Of a DNA stretch of 64,000 bases, positions 42,850 to 54,811 are shown in pieces (within the stretch, counting starts at the first letter, position 1; each line of letters begins with the position of its first letter). Below the pieces are notes generated by a model. That model did no database searches. It was not told the origin of the DNA and saw only the letters and a list, made by a program, of their open reading frames with translations. Source of the stretch: Plantago ovata (lineage: Eukaryota; Streptophyta; Magnoliopsida; Lamiales; Plantaginaceae); NCBI GenBank assembly GCA_028274465.1, contig CM051456.1:83438753-83502752 (forward strand), given 5' to 3'. A program made the translations under genes and the position numbers.

Positions 42850-44293
42850 TCTCAGCAGATGTATCAACATTAAGTTGATTGTTGAAGGCTTCCGCAAACA
42901 CTTCAACATTGCTGAAGTAGATTTCAGTAACCACTTCATCAACATCTACTGGAGCTTGTGTATTAGCAACTCCTGGAGTATCATCCGAAAGATCATGGAC
43001 AACTGGAACTGACTTGCGAGACAGTGTTTTATTTCTTGGGTTATTTGTCCATTTCTTCTTAGAGACGGGGTTAGCTGAAGACGCTGCAGTTTGAGTGTCA
43101 TCATCAGCTTTCCTCTTTTTCTTCTTAGATTTTTCAAGTTTCTATCCAGCAACAGCATCTGCAGTAGTTGCATTTTCAGCAACGACTGTCGTACACTTAT
43201 CTTGTTAATCACCATCTACATCAGTTTCATCAACAACTTTTTCAGCTGTTGGAGTCTTGTCTTGCTGAGTAGTGGTGACAACATCTGCAGCTGTTGTATA
43301 CCTTTCTTGCTGACTTGTGCTGACAACATTTGCAGCTGTTGTCTTCTTTGATTTCTTATCAGCAAGCTTAGGTCCATTTTGCTTGTAGAAGGCTCTTCCC
43401 ACATTGCATACTGATTTCTTAATCGGCAATGAGTTTCTCAGCTGAATCCTGAAGTGTTCAAGGATATAGCATATTCTTAGTCCATACATGACTGGGAAGG
43501 TAGGTGACACCTTATTGTTTTCAACCTTAACCTTGAATTTAGTAACACAATCAACAAGTCTGTTGAAAATGTACTTTGCCCAGTTGAGCTCGGTTTTGTT
43601 CTCATGTATATGCATCATCAGCGGCCACCTTCTCAAGCCTACTTGGTCTATTCCTCCGACTTGGGAGTCTAAGACTTTGATTAGTAGCACAGCTACTAGA
43701 CCAAGTGAATGGCAGAGATGCTTTCTCTTAACGTGCTTTGTCCAAGTCACGGGAGCAATCTCTCCTTTCTTCATTTTCTCGTTTCTAACATCACTGTAGA
43801 AGGCTTCGATTTCTTTGTCCGTGGCAGTGATGTCATCTTCAGTTCAGTGGTTGGAATCTGAAAGGTGTTGGCTAAATCAGTCCATTTCAGGACGATTTGC
43901 ACACCTTGAACTGTGGTGGAAATCACTTTTTCAGTGACTCCTTGACCATCAGTTAGAGTCTGGATTTCTGCATTGTTGTAGAATTCCATGGTGTCTAACA
44001 TACTCACTTTATTAGGGCGAGCAGTTATGAAGAGAGTAAGGCCTAGTTGTTTTATCAAGTCAAGCGCCTCCTCATATATACTTCTCTTTGGCAAATCCGC
44101 CCCATTGCATCATCATTTCACACTTTTCAGTGTCTAGATATGCAGGCGACATGGGTTTTTCTGTTACTCGGTCATTCTTCAACACAATTTTCACTGTGTT
44201 GGTTGCCGAAGTTATAACCGGAGCAGTGCTTTTTTCAGCACTATCAACCTTTGATGATTTAGAGGTCTTGGAGGACTGTCTCTTTGGGGCCAT
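42850..44293 (-). pseudogene. Copia-C2 extra ORF, N-terminal part
   Basis: It starts MAPKRQSSKTSKSSK at 44293, like C1. Frameshifts near 44080 and 43790 split the 'putative transposon protein'-like region (VTWTKHVKRKHLCHSLGL). It is truncated at about 42850, where the gag zinc knuckle of C1 begins, so the C-terminal two thirds of this ORF, the PPT and the 3' LTR of C2 are absent. Confidence 0.85.
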
Positions 44294-45222
44294 TTCTTAT
44301 ATAGTGTGAGAAATGTACGAAAAAGATTACTTTTCTTTTTGACCGGAGGTACAGTGAATTCAGGCAAAGGCTATAAAAATTTGCAGAGAAAGGAAATGTG
44401 AGTTAAAGAATTTTGTCTTTCTCTAACTCCTTGTTTATATAGTATCTCTGATGTGCAAGAAGCTCAATCAATTTTGAGTTCTCAGCAAGGGTAAATCAGA
44501 GATTCAACAGCGTTAGTGGAGCCTTTGCATTAAATGCGTAGTGGTCCACTAACAAAAGCCGTCAGAGCACTCTTTCTCTTTGCAATATTAACCGTCAGAT
44601 CAAAAACTACTTTAAATCAATGGCCACGATTGTATTTCATGTCATGATTATTAGCGAGTTTATCTGTGCCCGATTAACATCACAAATTGATTTTACCTAG
44701 ATTTATGGGATTTGATTGCTTGCTGAAGTAAACAAGAATCTTTTCAGCGAGTTTGTGTAACCAACCTTGTTGTTTGCTGAATGTTCCCCGTTAATCAAAT
44801 ATCTCACATTTCCTTAAATTAAAAGACATTTCTGAGTTCCCGTCTCAGTAAATTCTTTTTTTCTTGAGATATCTTTTGGTAAAATCTGAGAAGTGAGTTT
44901 GCTTTTTGCTGAGTTCCTGTCTCAGAATTTTCCTTTGATACTTGAATACCTGTTTCAGTATCTTTGATTGTCTGAATGCCCGTTTCAGCAATCTTTAAGG
45001 TTTTTCTCTTACTGAGTGCCTGTCTCAGCAAGTGATCAAGTTTCCTAACAAATGCTCGTATTGAAGGAATTACTTGTTGAATGCTTGTTTCAGCAATCAT
45101 GTAGTGACCTATCATTTCCTTTTTTTTTTTTTTTAGAATAAATCAGTGGAAGGAGCTTTTATTCAAGTAAGCATACTTTGGCTTGCTGAATGCCTGTTTC
45201 AGCAATCTTCCAATTGTATCCC
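44294..45222. other. Copia-C2 spacer between RNase H and the extra ORF
   Basis: Non-coding and colinear with 37428-38413. It carries the second copy of the hairpin array (44832-45205) and an A-run on the sense strand (run of T at 45119-45136). Confidence 0.8.
44832..45205. repeat. Hairpin array with constant 7-nt loop (C2 copy)
   Basis: Units at 44832-44848, 44909-44925, 44942-44958, 44972-44988, 45012-45028, 45077-45093 and 45183-45205, all with loop TNCYYGT. Several mismatches of the C1 copy are paired here: unit 2 is CTGAG/CTCAG and unit 4 is CTGAA/TTCAG, so this is the better preserved array. Confidence 0.87.
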
Positions 45223-46809
45223 TTATTGAGGTAATTCAATCAATCCAAGGTTATACCTTAGCATTGAGAATTTGTTATCTGGTAGGGGCTTGGTAAAGAT
45301 GTCAGCAAGTTGATCACCAGTACCTACTTTTACAACCTCAATATCTCCCTTTTCCACATGATCTCTAATGAAATGATGTCTAATATCAATGTGCTTTGTC
45401 CTTGAGTGGAACTTAGGATTTTGCGTGATAGCAATAGCACTTTTATTATCGCAAAAGATTGGTGTTTTATTTGCAGAAATACCATAATCTCTTAATTGTT
45501 GCTGAATCCATAGGATTTGAGCTGTGCAACAACCAGCTGCAATGTACTCAGAGTCAGTAGATGAATTGGCAACACATGTTTTCTTCTTGCTGAACCATGA
45601 TATTAATCTAGTACCTAGAAACTGACAAGTTCCAGAGGTACTTTTTCTATCAAGAGTTGATCCTCCATGATCAGCATCAGAATAACCAACCAACTCAAGT
45701 CCAGAATCTTTAGGATACCATAATCCAACATTGACTGTACCTTTGACATATTTTAGTATCTTAAGTGCCTTTTTGTAGTGTGATTCTCTTGGGTCAGATT
45801 GGAATCTTGCACACACACAAACATCATACTGAATGTCAGGTCTACTTGCTGTTAAATACAACAAGGAACCAATGAGCTTCCTATACTTGTGTTCTTGAAC
45901 ACTTTTATCTTCTTTAGTATAGCCCAATTTGGTACCAACACTCATAGGGTTCTTTTCAGGTTTTTCTTCCCCTTTGATCCTAAACTTTATGAGCATTTCT
46001 TTCGCATACTTTGCTTGATTTATGAATATTCCATCTTTGAGTTGCTTGACTTGCAATCCTAGGAAATAATTCAATTTTCCCATCAAACTCATTTCAAATT
46101 TGTTTGTCATGAGTTTGGCAAAATCATCACAAAATTGCTTGTCCTTAGATCTAAATATTATGTCATCCACATAAATCTGAACTAAGAGTATTTTACCATC
46201 ATGGTTCATGGTAAACAAAGTTTTATCAACTTCACCATTCTTGAAACCATTATCCAGCAAGAACTTAGCTAAGGTATCATACCAAGCTCTAGGTGCTTGC
46301 TTTAGACCATATACAGCTTTCTGAAACTTGTATACCATCTTGGTTTCTCAGGGAAGTTCAAAGCCAGGGGGTTGTTCCAAGTAGACTTCTTCAGCAAGTT
46401 CACCATTCAAGAATGCAATTTTAACATCCATTTGATAAACAATGAAGTCATTGTGAGCAGCAAAGGCCAAGAAAAGTCTAATTGCATCCAATCTTGCAAC
46501 TGGTGCATAAGACTCATCATAGTCCAATCCTTCAGTCTGACAGTAACCTTGAGCAACCAAACGTGCTTTGTTCCTTGTTACTTCACCAGACTCACTCAGC
46601 TTGTTTCTGAACACCCACTTTGTACCAATAGATTTCTTGTCTTCAGCAAGATGTACAAGTTTCCAGACTTTGTTCCTTTCAAATTGATCCAGTTCTTCTT
46701 GCATTGCCTTGATCCATTCAGAATGCTTTAGAGCTTCTTCTATGGTCTTGGGTTCAATTTCTGAAACAAAGAAAGAGAACAAAGCTTCTACTTCTACGAC
46801 ATTTGCTTC
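45223..46809 (-). pseudogene. Copia-C2 reverse transcriptase and RNase H
   Basis: The best preserved copia RT in the window. RT has [34 protein letters not shown] and YVDD (VQIYVDDIIF). RNase H has YSDADHGG, SSTDSEYIAAG and FCDNKSAI, and ends ADIFTKPLPDNKF...IELPQ at the TAA of 45223-45225. The only break seen is TGA at 46348-46350, just after PPGFELP. At about 46810-46816 its linker joins gag N-terminal sequence, so protease, integrase and most of the linker are deleted. Confidence 0.93.
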
Positions 46810-47717
46810 TTCAGCGAGCTAGCCTCATTCTTGTATTTATTGTAGTTGTTACCAAGATGCTTTTTCAGCTTCTCTTTTGCTTTTCGCCTTTCAAGTTCCT
46901 TACTGATGAATTTCTTCATGTTTTTAACAACTAAAGCATTTTCATCAGCGGGCTCTTTATCATTCTTCTTTTCAGAAGATGACGGCTTTGCAGCAAGAGC
47001 AATGTTTTGCGATTTTTCAGCAAACACATTTTCTCTTTGCTTTGTCTCGTAGTTGACAGTAGCAAGATGAGAGAACAACTCTGTAGGTGTGATGTCTGGC
47101 ATTCCTTGATTGTAGTAGAAATTGTGAGTGTGGATCCATTCTTGGTTGAGACTTATGATGATGGTTTTCACCTTCTCAGAATCTGAGTAAAGATTTCCAA
47201 CTCCCAAGGCGGCCATCTCACTAACTAGAGTTGTGAATCTGAAGTCCAAGTCTTCCAGTGACTCATTTGTACCTTGTTTAAAGTTCTGGAACTTTAACTT
47301 CAGCACTTCGAGTTTGTTTTCCTTGGTTTTGTCAGATCCAGCGCAAAGATCTTGAACCATTTTCCAACCTTTCTTAGCAGTTTTGGCACCCCACAGTTTG
47401 CATTGTATAGTATCTGGAGTTGATCGAATGATGATATTTCTTGCTTGGCCATTAAGACGGAATCTCTTGGCTTCGTCGGAAGTCCATTCCTCTGTTGGTT
47501 TTGGAATGACAGTATCAACTGGTTCACCTAAGAGAGTTTCCTTTCCAGCTTCTGTGGTTTTGTGAGGAAAGCTTCTCTCAACCTTATTGATCTTGATAGG
47601 TCCATCATTAATGACAGTAACCATCTCATCACTAATGGCCTCAAGATGTAGCATCATGTTGTTTCGCCATTTTTCATAGTTTTCCAGCTTCAGCAAGGGA
47701 GCGTCTCCTAAAGACAT
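46810..47717 (-). pseudogene. Copia-C2 gag N-terminal part
   Basis: It starts MSLGDAPLLKLENYEKW at 47717 and stays open through the gag core (ENKLEVLKLKFQNFKQG, EDLDFRFTTLVSEM) to [11 protein letters not shown]. That is just short of the zinc knuckle, where it switches to RT-linker sequence at a shared TTCAGC. No stop or frameshift was seen, so it is the most intact gag N-terminus here. Confidence 0.92.
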
Positions 47718-47829
47718 CCTGTCAGCAAAAGACTACCAAACTGATCAAGTGAGAGTGATTTACGGAAAGCACCTAAGGGGATCTGGGTTCAGTGCTGAAG
47801 GTTAAAGAACCTCCAGCTCCGATACCTCT
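47718..47829 (-). other. Copia-C2 leader with primer binding site
   Basis: The PBS at 47811-47826 reads GGTATCGGAGCTGGAG on the sense strand, one mismatch from the usual initiator-tRNA-Met complement (GGTATCAGAGC) over its first 11 bases. Three bases separate it from the LTR. Confidence 0.85.
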
Positions 47830-49399
47830 TGTTGGTCCCTTTAAACAACAAGAAAAGACTAGAGGGGGGGGGGGTGAATAGTCTTTTCAAACTTTCGTCG
47901 TTTAAAACTTTCTCAGCAAGGACTTATTACTTTTCAGTAATGAGTTTGCTGATACTTAACTTTCTCAGCAAGCACTAGTTACTTTTCAGTAACGAGTTTT
48001 GCTGACACTTAAAATCAGAGAGCGGAAGTCTTTGTAAAATAAGTTCTTTGTCAGTAAGTGATAGTTTCAGCAAGTGAACAGAATGACAGTGTATAGATAG
48101 ATATGCTTTGTTGAAAACTAAATGCAGTAAGTAAATCACACAAACACTTTTATAGTGGTATCTGAGAGTGGCGTAATATCTCAACTAATCCACTTTGTCC
48201 TTTCTAGGACTGAATCCACTAAGACAAGTTTGAGGTTCCTCACAAAACCTATCTAGAGCGATTCAACAGAAACCAAAGCACACTTGCTTCGTTTCCATCC
48301 TAACTAGAGAACGAAACCTTGTTCTCCACCAAACTTGGGACTTTTAATCAGCAACACTATGCTCGATTAAGTTCCCCCTGAATTTCACGCCTGAAAGGGT
48401 GTATTTTCAGTTAGAGAGGTTTGGGATGAGATAACTTGATTATAACTTATTCAGCTACAACAAGTAATCTAAGAAACAAAACTTTGAATACTTTGCATTA
48501 AACAAGTTTGATTGTTTCTGGTGTCAATACTTGTTCTTGTTCGAAAGAAAGAACACTTAACTAATTTCTTAGCCGTGTATGTTCTACTTCTTCACAAGTA
48601 GCTTTTTCAAGCTTTAAGTCTTGGAACGGATCAATGGCAGTAAAGAGTGTTTGAAGGGTATGTGACTTTGAGCACAAGTGAGAGTTTGATCACGTTGTTG
48701 ACACACTTCAACTCTTTGCCGGATGACCTCTATTTATACTGAATTAAGGGAGTCGTTTGAATTTCGAATTCTAAGGCTTTGTTCCTTAAGATGTCACTAT
48801 CTTGCTTTTGACTTTCAGCAGCGTCCTTTATTTGTCTTCTAGTCTTCATGTCCTTTGCGTGCATGCTTTGCATTTAATGTTCATTTGAACGAGATTCAAA
48901 TATGAACGTTGGAGCGCAAATGCAAGTACTTTCAGCAAGGAGGTCACATATGTTTTTCAGCAAGTGGCCAGTCTCAGTTTCAGCAAGCACAACCTACTCT
49001 GTCGTTTAGATTTTCACTTATGCAAGATGTTGCTGAAGTTTCCACTTTCTGAGCAACATGTGCCTTTGTAGATACCATCTTCAGAAATCTTCTAGTCTTC
49101 AGTCTTCGAATTCTTCAAGTTTCTGAACGGTTCTAAATGCTTCAATAGTTTTTTTGTGTAAACAAAGTACATCATCAGCAAATGCTTCAATAGGTTGTTT
49201 TTCTTTTCAGAAAACAAGATACATCATAAGCGGTTAAAACACCTATCTAGCACATACTCTAAGTCTTCAGCAAACGTTCCTCTTTTACAATGTCCTCTAC
49301 AATTCTAAATTCCTATGCACCTTAAGAGTACTACTAGTTACTGGACTTTTCTTAATTTAGCATGGTTAATTGCTCATCAAAATTACAAGTTTCCTAACA
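47830..49399 (-). repeat. Copia-C2 5' LTR
   Basis: 1570 bp, TGTTGGTCCC...TTTCCTAACA. It has the 11-G run at 47864-47874, twin hairpins at 47914-47951 and 47966-48004, and a TATA box at 48731-48738. Its right flank is Copia-D RNase H (AAGGT). This does not match the left flank of the C1 3' LTR (CCCGT), so the two LTRs were not made in one insertion. Confidence 0.95.
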
Positions 49400-50084
49400 A
49401 AGGTTATACCTTAGCATTGCGAACCTATTGTCTGGTAGGGGCTTGGTAAAGATGTCAGCAAGTTGATGATCAGTACCTAATTTTACAACCTCAATGTCTC
49501 CTTTTTCCACATGATCTCTAATAAAATGATGTCTAATATCAATGTACTTTGTCCTAGAGTGGAACTTAGGATTTTGCGTGATAGCAATAACACTTGTATT
49601 ATCACAAAAGATTGGTGTTTTCTTTGCAGAAATACCATAATCTCTTAGTTGTTGCTGAAACCATAGGATTTGAGCTGTCCAACAACCAGCCGCAATGTAT
49701 TCAGATTCAGTGGATGAATTGGCAACACAGGTTTGCTTCTTGCTGAACCATGATATTAATCATGTACCTAGAAACTGACAAGTTTCAGAGGTACTTTTTC
49801 TATCAAGAGTTGATCCTCCATGATCAGCATCAGAATACCCTACCAATTCTAATCCAGAATCGTTTGGATACCATAATCCAACATTGATTGTGCCTTTGAC
49901 ATATTTCAGTATTTTAAGTGCCTTTTTGTAATGTGATTCTCTTGGATCAGATTGGAATCTTGCACACACACAAACATCATACTGAATGTCAGGCTTACTT
50001 GCTGTTAGATACAGCAAGGAATCAATGATCTTCCTATACTTGTGTTCATCAACACTTTTGTCTTGCTTAGTATAGCCCAATTTG
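49400..50084 (-). pseudogene. Copia-D RNase H and RT C-terminal fragment (left contig)
   Basis: Copia RNase H with YSDADHGG, a stop at 49760-49762 in place of Arg (after QFLGT), and the RT tail GYTKQDKSVDEHKYRK. Cut on the left by the C2 LTR and on the right by Gypsy3. Confidence 0.9.
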
Positions 50085-50089
50085 GTACC
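50085..50089. repeat. Gypsy3 target-site duplication, left (left contig)
   Basis: GTACC directly before the LTR; the same 5 bp follow the remnant 5' LTR at 62528-62532 and occur at 54807-54811 in the duplicate. Confidence 0.95.
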
Positions 50090-51403
50090 TGATGAACGAG
50101 GGATTTGTCGGGTCCCGATTCAGCAAATAAATTTGTTACTTAGCCAAAGGCAATTCACAACTACAACGAAAACCGTAGTGTAGCAGTAGAATGACCTCGA
50201 GTGTCGTTCTCTAAGGACTATAACTAGCTTTATCAAATCTAATTTAGAATATAAAAATAGCAGACGGAATAGCAAAGGTTTTTCTAACAGATAATGGAGA
50301 TTGGTGATAGTATGATCCTTCAAAGCATAACGGGTCAATAATCATGCATAAATTCCTCGATCTTGCATGGAGATCTTTGATCAATCGAATGTCCTGTTGC
50401 AATTATTAAGCACTACGAAGATAATGATACTGACAAGTCAATCACTATTGTCCTATTGTGTTCCGTAATTATTCAACACTACAAAGATATAGATGCGCAT
50501 AGGTCGACGAGGGTCCAATTGTGCATAATAATCAATACAACATACGAGAATTTAGGCTGAGCCTGATCAACGAAATAAAGCAATAACACGGAGTATAATA
50601 CGCGATATAGCCATTAGCATGATTATCTTCCCTTCGCTAAGAATTCACATACTACCACCAACAATAAGTTTAGCTACTCATAATAGGCATGCAATCAACA
50701 GAAATCATAGATGAAAACATGTTGAAAGATATATAAAAATAAGTAGAATAAACTGTAAGATACAATGTTACCGAAGGTTGTCAATCTCCGAAGAATTACG
50801 ATCCTACAAGCTCCAATCTGCTATGAAAAAGTGTCTCCTAAGCTACGAACCCCAGAACAGGCTCCGGGAAGTCCCTACCTAAAACTACAAAGAAAGGTGA
50901 GAGAATAGGTCTGAAAAAGTATGAATTTCGGAGAAAAACTGAGCAACTATATATAGGCTACGAAAAAGTGTTGGGCGATTCGCCCCACACACCGGGCGGT
51001 TCGCCCGGTGTGGGGCGAGTCGCCCCACGTCCCGTGCAGTTCGCCCGGGAGTGATTTTCGCGGAATTTCGTGTTTTTGACGCGTTTTTGGATTTCTTCCC
51101 CTTTTCGGACTCGGTTTCTGACTTCTAGTGGCCTTCTAACCTCCAGATTCGACCCCTAGACTCCAAATCCTATCCGGAAACCTTCAGATACTCCAAATAG
51201 GCTTCTGGAACACCAATTCCTTGTCAACTTCAATATAATTGCCCGGAAATCCTCGTTTTTCAACCAAAACCTGTAAAATAAAATCTAAAGGGAAACGTGA
51301 CACTATTCTAATAAAATGCACTAAAATATAGCTAAATTAACATAGAGGATAGCTAAAATAGGTGAAAAAGACTCAAATGAAAGTGTAAAATACACATTCA
51401 TCA
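50090..51403 (-). repeat. Gypsy3 3' LTR (left contig)
   Basis: 1314 bp, TGATGAAC...TTCATCA. Contains the symmetric TATATATA at 50948-50955 and GC-rich palindromes at 50973-51049. Confidence 0.93.
50973..51049. repeat. Palindrome cluster in the Gypsy3 LTR
   Basis: GGGCGATTCGCCC, CCGGGCGGTTCGCCCGG (50992-51008) and GGGCGAGTCGCCC, plus a half unit. The second differs from the Gypsy2 unit at 7987 only by paired AA/TT to GG/CC changes in the arms. The cluster recurs at 55676-55750 and 59738-59790. Confidence 0.9.
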
Positions 51404-52974
51404 AACTCCCCAAACCGAACCTTTGCTTGTCCTCAAGCAACTAAGCTAGACTCTAATGCAAAAAACAATGCATGACACAAAATGGAGTCTCATGCCAAAT
51501 AAAATGAACTAATCTACTGAATCTACCAAAAAACATATGAACAAAAACCATATAAATCAAAGCATGAATATAGGTTGAAGAATACCTCGATTGACTTATA
51601 CACATCCACATAAGCACTTATGTCAAGACAAGATAGTCTCTCGTAACATTCTCTACCTGGACCTAGTCAGTGACGACGTAAGGAAGCATGCTAAGATACG
51701 AATGGTTGTCCCGTGCCTATGAAACTGAGGACTTACTGCTGTTCCACCATGTTAAGACATTCCCTCAAAGAGGTCGAACCAGTACTGGCTCTCATCAAAC
51801 GAAGGAGGGTTCCCTATAAAAGATAACACTCCCTATTCTACCCATCTCTCAAGTAAAGTCTTAAGCTATTCACCACTTCCTGAATGGCAGGACGAGGGTG
51901 GTCTAGAACAGATGACACTCAAGACAAAAAAGATAAAAAAAATAGAAAATTACAACACGATTACGGATATTACAAGAATTGGAAAATGAGACACAACACT
52001 TTGCTAAACTGCTATTTGGCTTTCTTTTTTGGATCCTTCCTTGCTTTTTTTTGGGGTCTTTTCTTTTTTTTTTTTTCTTTTTTTCTTTCCAGATTCTTTT
52101 TTCTTTTCTTTTTCTCCTTTTCTTTTTCTGGAATTTTTCTTCTTTCTTTTTTTCGAGTTTTTCTAGCCAGCAGTAGCATAACAAAAAGAGAAACAAAATG
52201 ACTCACATGACTTCCCCAAACCTATTCGAAAGAATAGGTTGGAGTACAAAATTTACGGAAAAGTAAAAACAAACTCACGATATGGAAATGAAAAACGAAA
52301 ATAAGTCTAATGATGGTGTAACCCCCTCCCCAAACCTATTCGGAAGAATAGGTTATAAACAAAGGATCACACAACCTCACACTACCTCCTTCCTAGGCAT
52401 TTAGCAATCTCAAAGCATGGTGAAGACTTGTTGCCTCTTAGGTTCATAATTACTCGGGAAAACAACTATAAGACCCTAACATGCAACATCCTATTATAAA
52501 GGCCTTCGTGAACCGCAGTAGAGAAAACACCACTAAGTGATGTCGAGACTACCAATCTTAACTAAGTGCAATACATAAATGTGACAAGCCAAGCGAGAAA
52601 AACCTCAAACAAATTCATACAGATGAAGCATACGATTAATGGCATAGTTAGTTGATCTACCCAATAAAAAAGTTCAAAAAATTCGGCAATAAACTCCATA
52701 TAAAACATGCAAGACTATCCTAGGATGAATGTAGTGAATGCAACCTAGGAAATCTAAGAAAGCAGTAAACGTGCAAATGCAAATGCAAACAAAGAACAAG
52801 ATACTAATCAACACAAAGCAAACAATACTTAACATCACGCTTCACATCCCATCCCCCTTACGATTCTTAAGCTAGCCCCTAGCAAAAGAGAATGAGTAAT
52901 AAGAAGTGATACTAGATGTTACCGAACGGTTTGGCCTCGGTTGGCTGAGAGTGGACATGTGAAAGGACTAATCA
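51404..52974 (-). other. Gypsy3 PPT and 3' non-coding region (left contig)
   Basis: The PPT sense sequence GGTTTGGGGAGTT abuts the LTR, with the TTGCTTG/CAAGCAA hairpin at 51423-51440. A pyrimidine run lies at 52024-52140. AACCTATTC/GAATAGGTT hairpins are at 52219-52240 (loop GAAA) and 52333-52354 (loop GGAA). No gene is supported; Lys- or Phe-rich ORFs reflect the pyrimidine run. Confidence 0.82.
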
Positions 52975-54300
52975 TCAGGATGATAATCCCCATAAAAGTC
53001 CCTCCACATGTCAGACATGAGCTCATTGGACTGACGTAGACTTCCTGCTGCTGCTGGATGAGCTGTTGCTGCTCCCACCCTTGTTGCCTATCCTCTCGGC
53101 GATGCTCCTCGAATGTCTCCCAATCGCGGTTGTGCCTGGGCAATGTGCCTGTCGAGTCCTGTCGCATGGCCGCGTTGTTGGCATCAATTCTGTCGAAACG
53201 GCCGTCGAGGTAGGTACGAAATTCAGAGAAGTCAAATCCTCTAGACCCCTGTGGTGCTCGAGCGGTGCATGCGGTGCTCTATGGACAAACGGGATATCTG
53301 AGATAGGGGCTGGCCAACATCGGCCTCCATAGCATCCTCATGATCGAACACTCGGCTGGAAGGGTGGCGTCCTACATCAGCAGCGGCAGCCGTGGGGTTC
53401 TTCAACTGATACCTAGTCAGCTGCACCTCAATGTTGAGGGTGAAAGGGCAGCGACCTCGCAATCCCCCTCCTCAATGTCTCACGACCCCATGATATTTGC
53501 AGTAGGCTGTGATGAAGCTTGGGAAGATGAAGGGCTTCCTCTTCTTTTCCCAGTGGCGCTCGTACTCCTCATACATGATGTGCCCTAATGTCGATCTGAT
53601 GTCTACCTATCAGCAGTAGAGGAGCTCGGCGTAGTAGGGCTGAATCCACGAGTCATTCTTCTAGGGATCAAGTTGAAGATGCAAAATTTCATCATCACCT
53701 TAGCTTCAATGCTAAGTCGCTCTGACTGATCCGTGTAGGTTCTCCCCGGATTTCTGGATATCGTACGCCCTGTTGCAGATCTGTCTGTGATATGTCTTCC
53801 TATCCCCCTAGAGGCCCTCGAATACAGGTAGGCATGGTCGCTCCCTGTGAATTCCTGATGCCCAAATGGATCAATGAAGAAATGTGCTCTGGGGTCCACG
53901 GTATTATCAGGCCTCGGAACTAGTACCCATTCTTCTCCTCGAGATCTGTGTATCCAGTGTAGAACTCTTGGAGGAGGCTCTCGTCGTACCCCTTGAACCT
54001 GTTGGAACTGTACCAATACCAATTCCTTCTTGACGCCAATCGTGATAGCGTTCTATACCCGCTGTATCAACTGTTGACTCTGGAATATCAAAGCCTCCTG
54101 TCTGGGATGATCGATCTTCCCCCGTCGGCCAGCTCCGCTTCAGCCTTTGACGCACCTCTAATCGCAAGCTACAAGACAACTCGTACATTGGTGAGATGGT
54201 TGGGATCTTGATGCGACGCCCTTCCCCTTTTCTGCTCGAGCCGGCTCTCCTCGATCTCGGTGCCATGATTCCCCGACAAAACAATGAGTATCGTGTACGA
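52975..54300 (-). pseudogene. Gypsy3 extra ORF, frame-broken copy at the contig end
   Basis: Colinear with the intact ORF at 57661-58965 but broken into at least six short frames by single-base indels. Because the breaks cluster towards the N gap and the other copy is open, sequencing or assembly error is more likely than real decay. Confidence 0.75.
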
Positions 54301-54511
54301 TGCAAACAGACCTATGCATATGTAAATATACGAGCGAAAAAGAGCAATGTCTTCAAGAATCCAACTCCTCAAAAAACCCAAGTCTAGTCTAGTTAATTTA
54401 TTACGCAACATATCAATGTAACTACTACAATAACATATCACATGATGCTCTTGCTAAACACCAATGCCTTGAATCACAAGTTCAATCCATACCATATAAC
54501 AAAAAATCTAA

Positions 54512-54611
54512 NNNNNNNNNNNNNNNNNNNNNNNNNNNNNNNNNNNNNNNNNNNNNNNNNNNNNNNNNNNNNNNNNNNNNNNNNNNNNNNNNNNNNNNNN
54601 NNNNNNNNNNN
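54512..54611. other. Assembly gap, exactly 100 N
   Basis: One hundred N, a conventional scaffold gap of unknown size. Sequence left of it (49879-54511) repeats to the right (54612-59216). Confidence 0.99.
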
Positions 54612-54806
54612 CAACATTGATTGTGCCTTTGACATTATTCAGTATTTTAAGTGCCTTTTGTAATGTGATTCTCTTGGATCAGATTGGAATCTGCCCACAC
54701 ACAAACATCATATGAATTCAGGCTTACTTGCTGTTAGCTTAAGCAAGGAATCAATGATCTTCCTTATTGGTTCCTCCACACTTTTGTATTCTTAGTATAC
54801 CAATTT
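54612..54806 (-). pseudogene. Copia-D RNase H fragment, duplicate at the start of the right contig
   Basis: Same segment as 49879-50084, but with about a dozen single-base deletions in 200 bp. Quality is poorest immediately next to the gap. Confidence 0.85.
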
Positions 54807-54811
54807 GTACC

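Larger units (their letters stand above)
50090..54511 (-). mobile_element. Gypsy3, partial copy on the left contig
   Basis: 3' LTR (50090-51403), PPT, 3' non-coding region and a broken extra ORF, ending at the N gap. Over 49879-54511 it matches 54612-59216 almost base for base apart from scattered small indels, so it is best read as the same locus sequenced into two contigs. Confidence 0.85.

Noticed and set aside
30634..49399. A single intact 18.8-kb Sirevirus
   Set aside because: No matching TSD, unrelated flanks and two internal order breaks.
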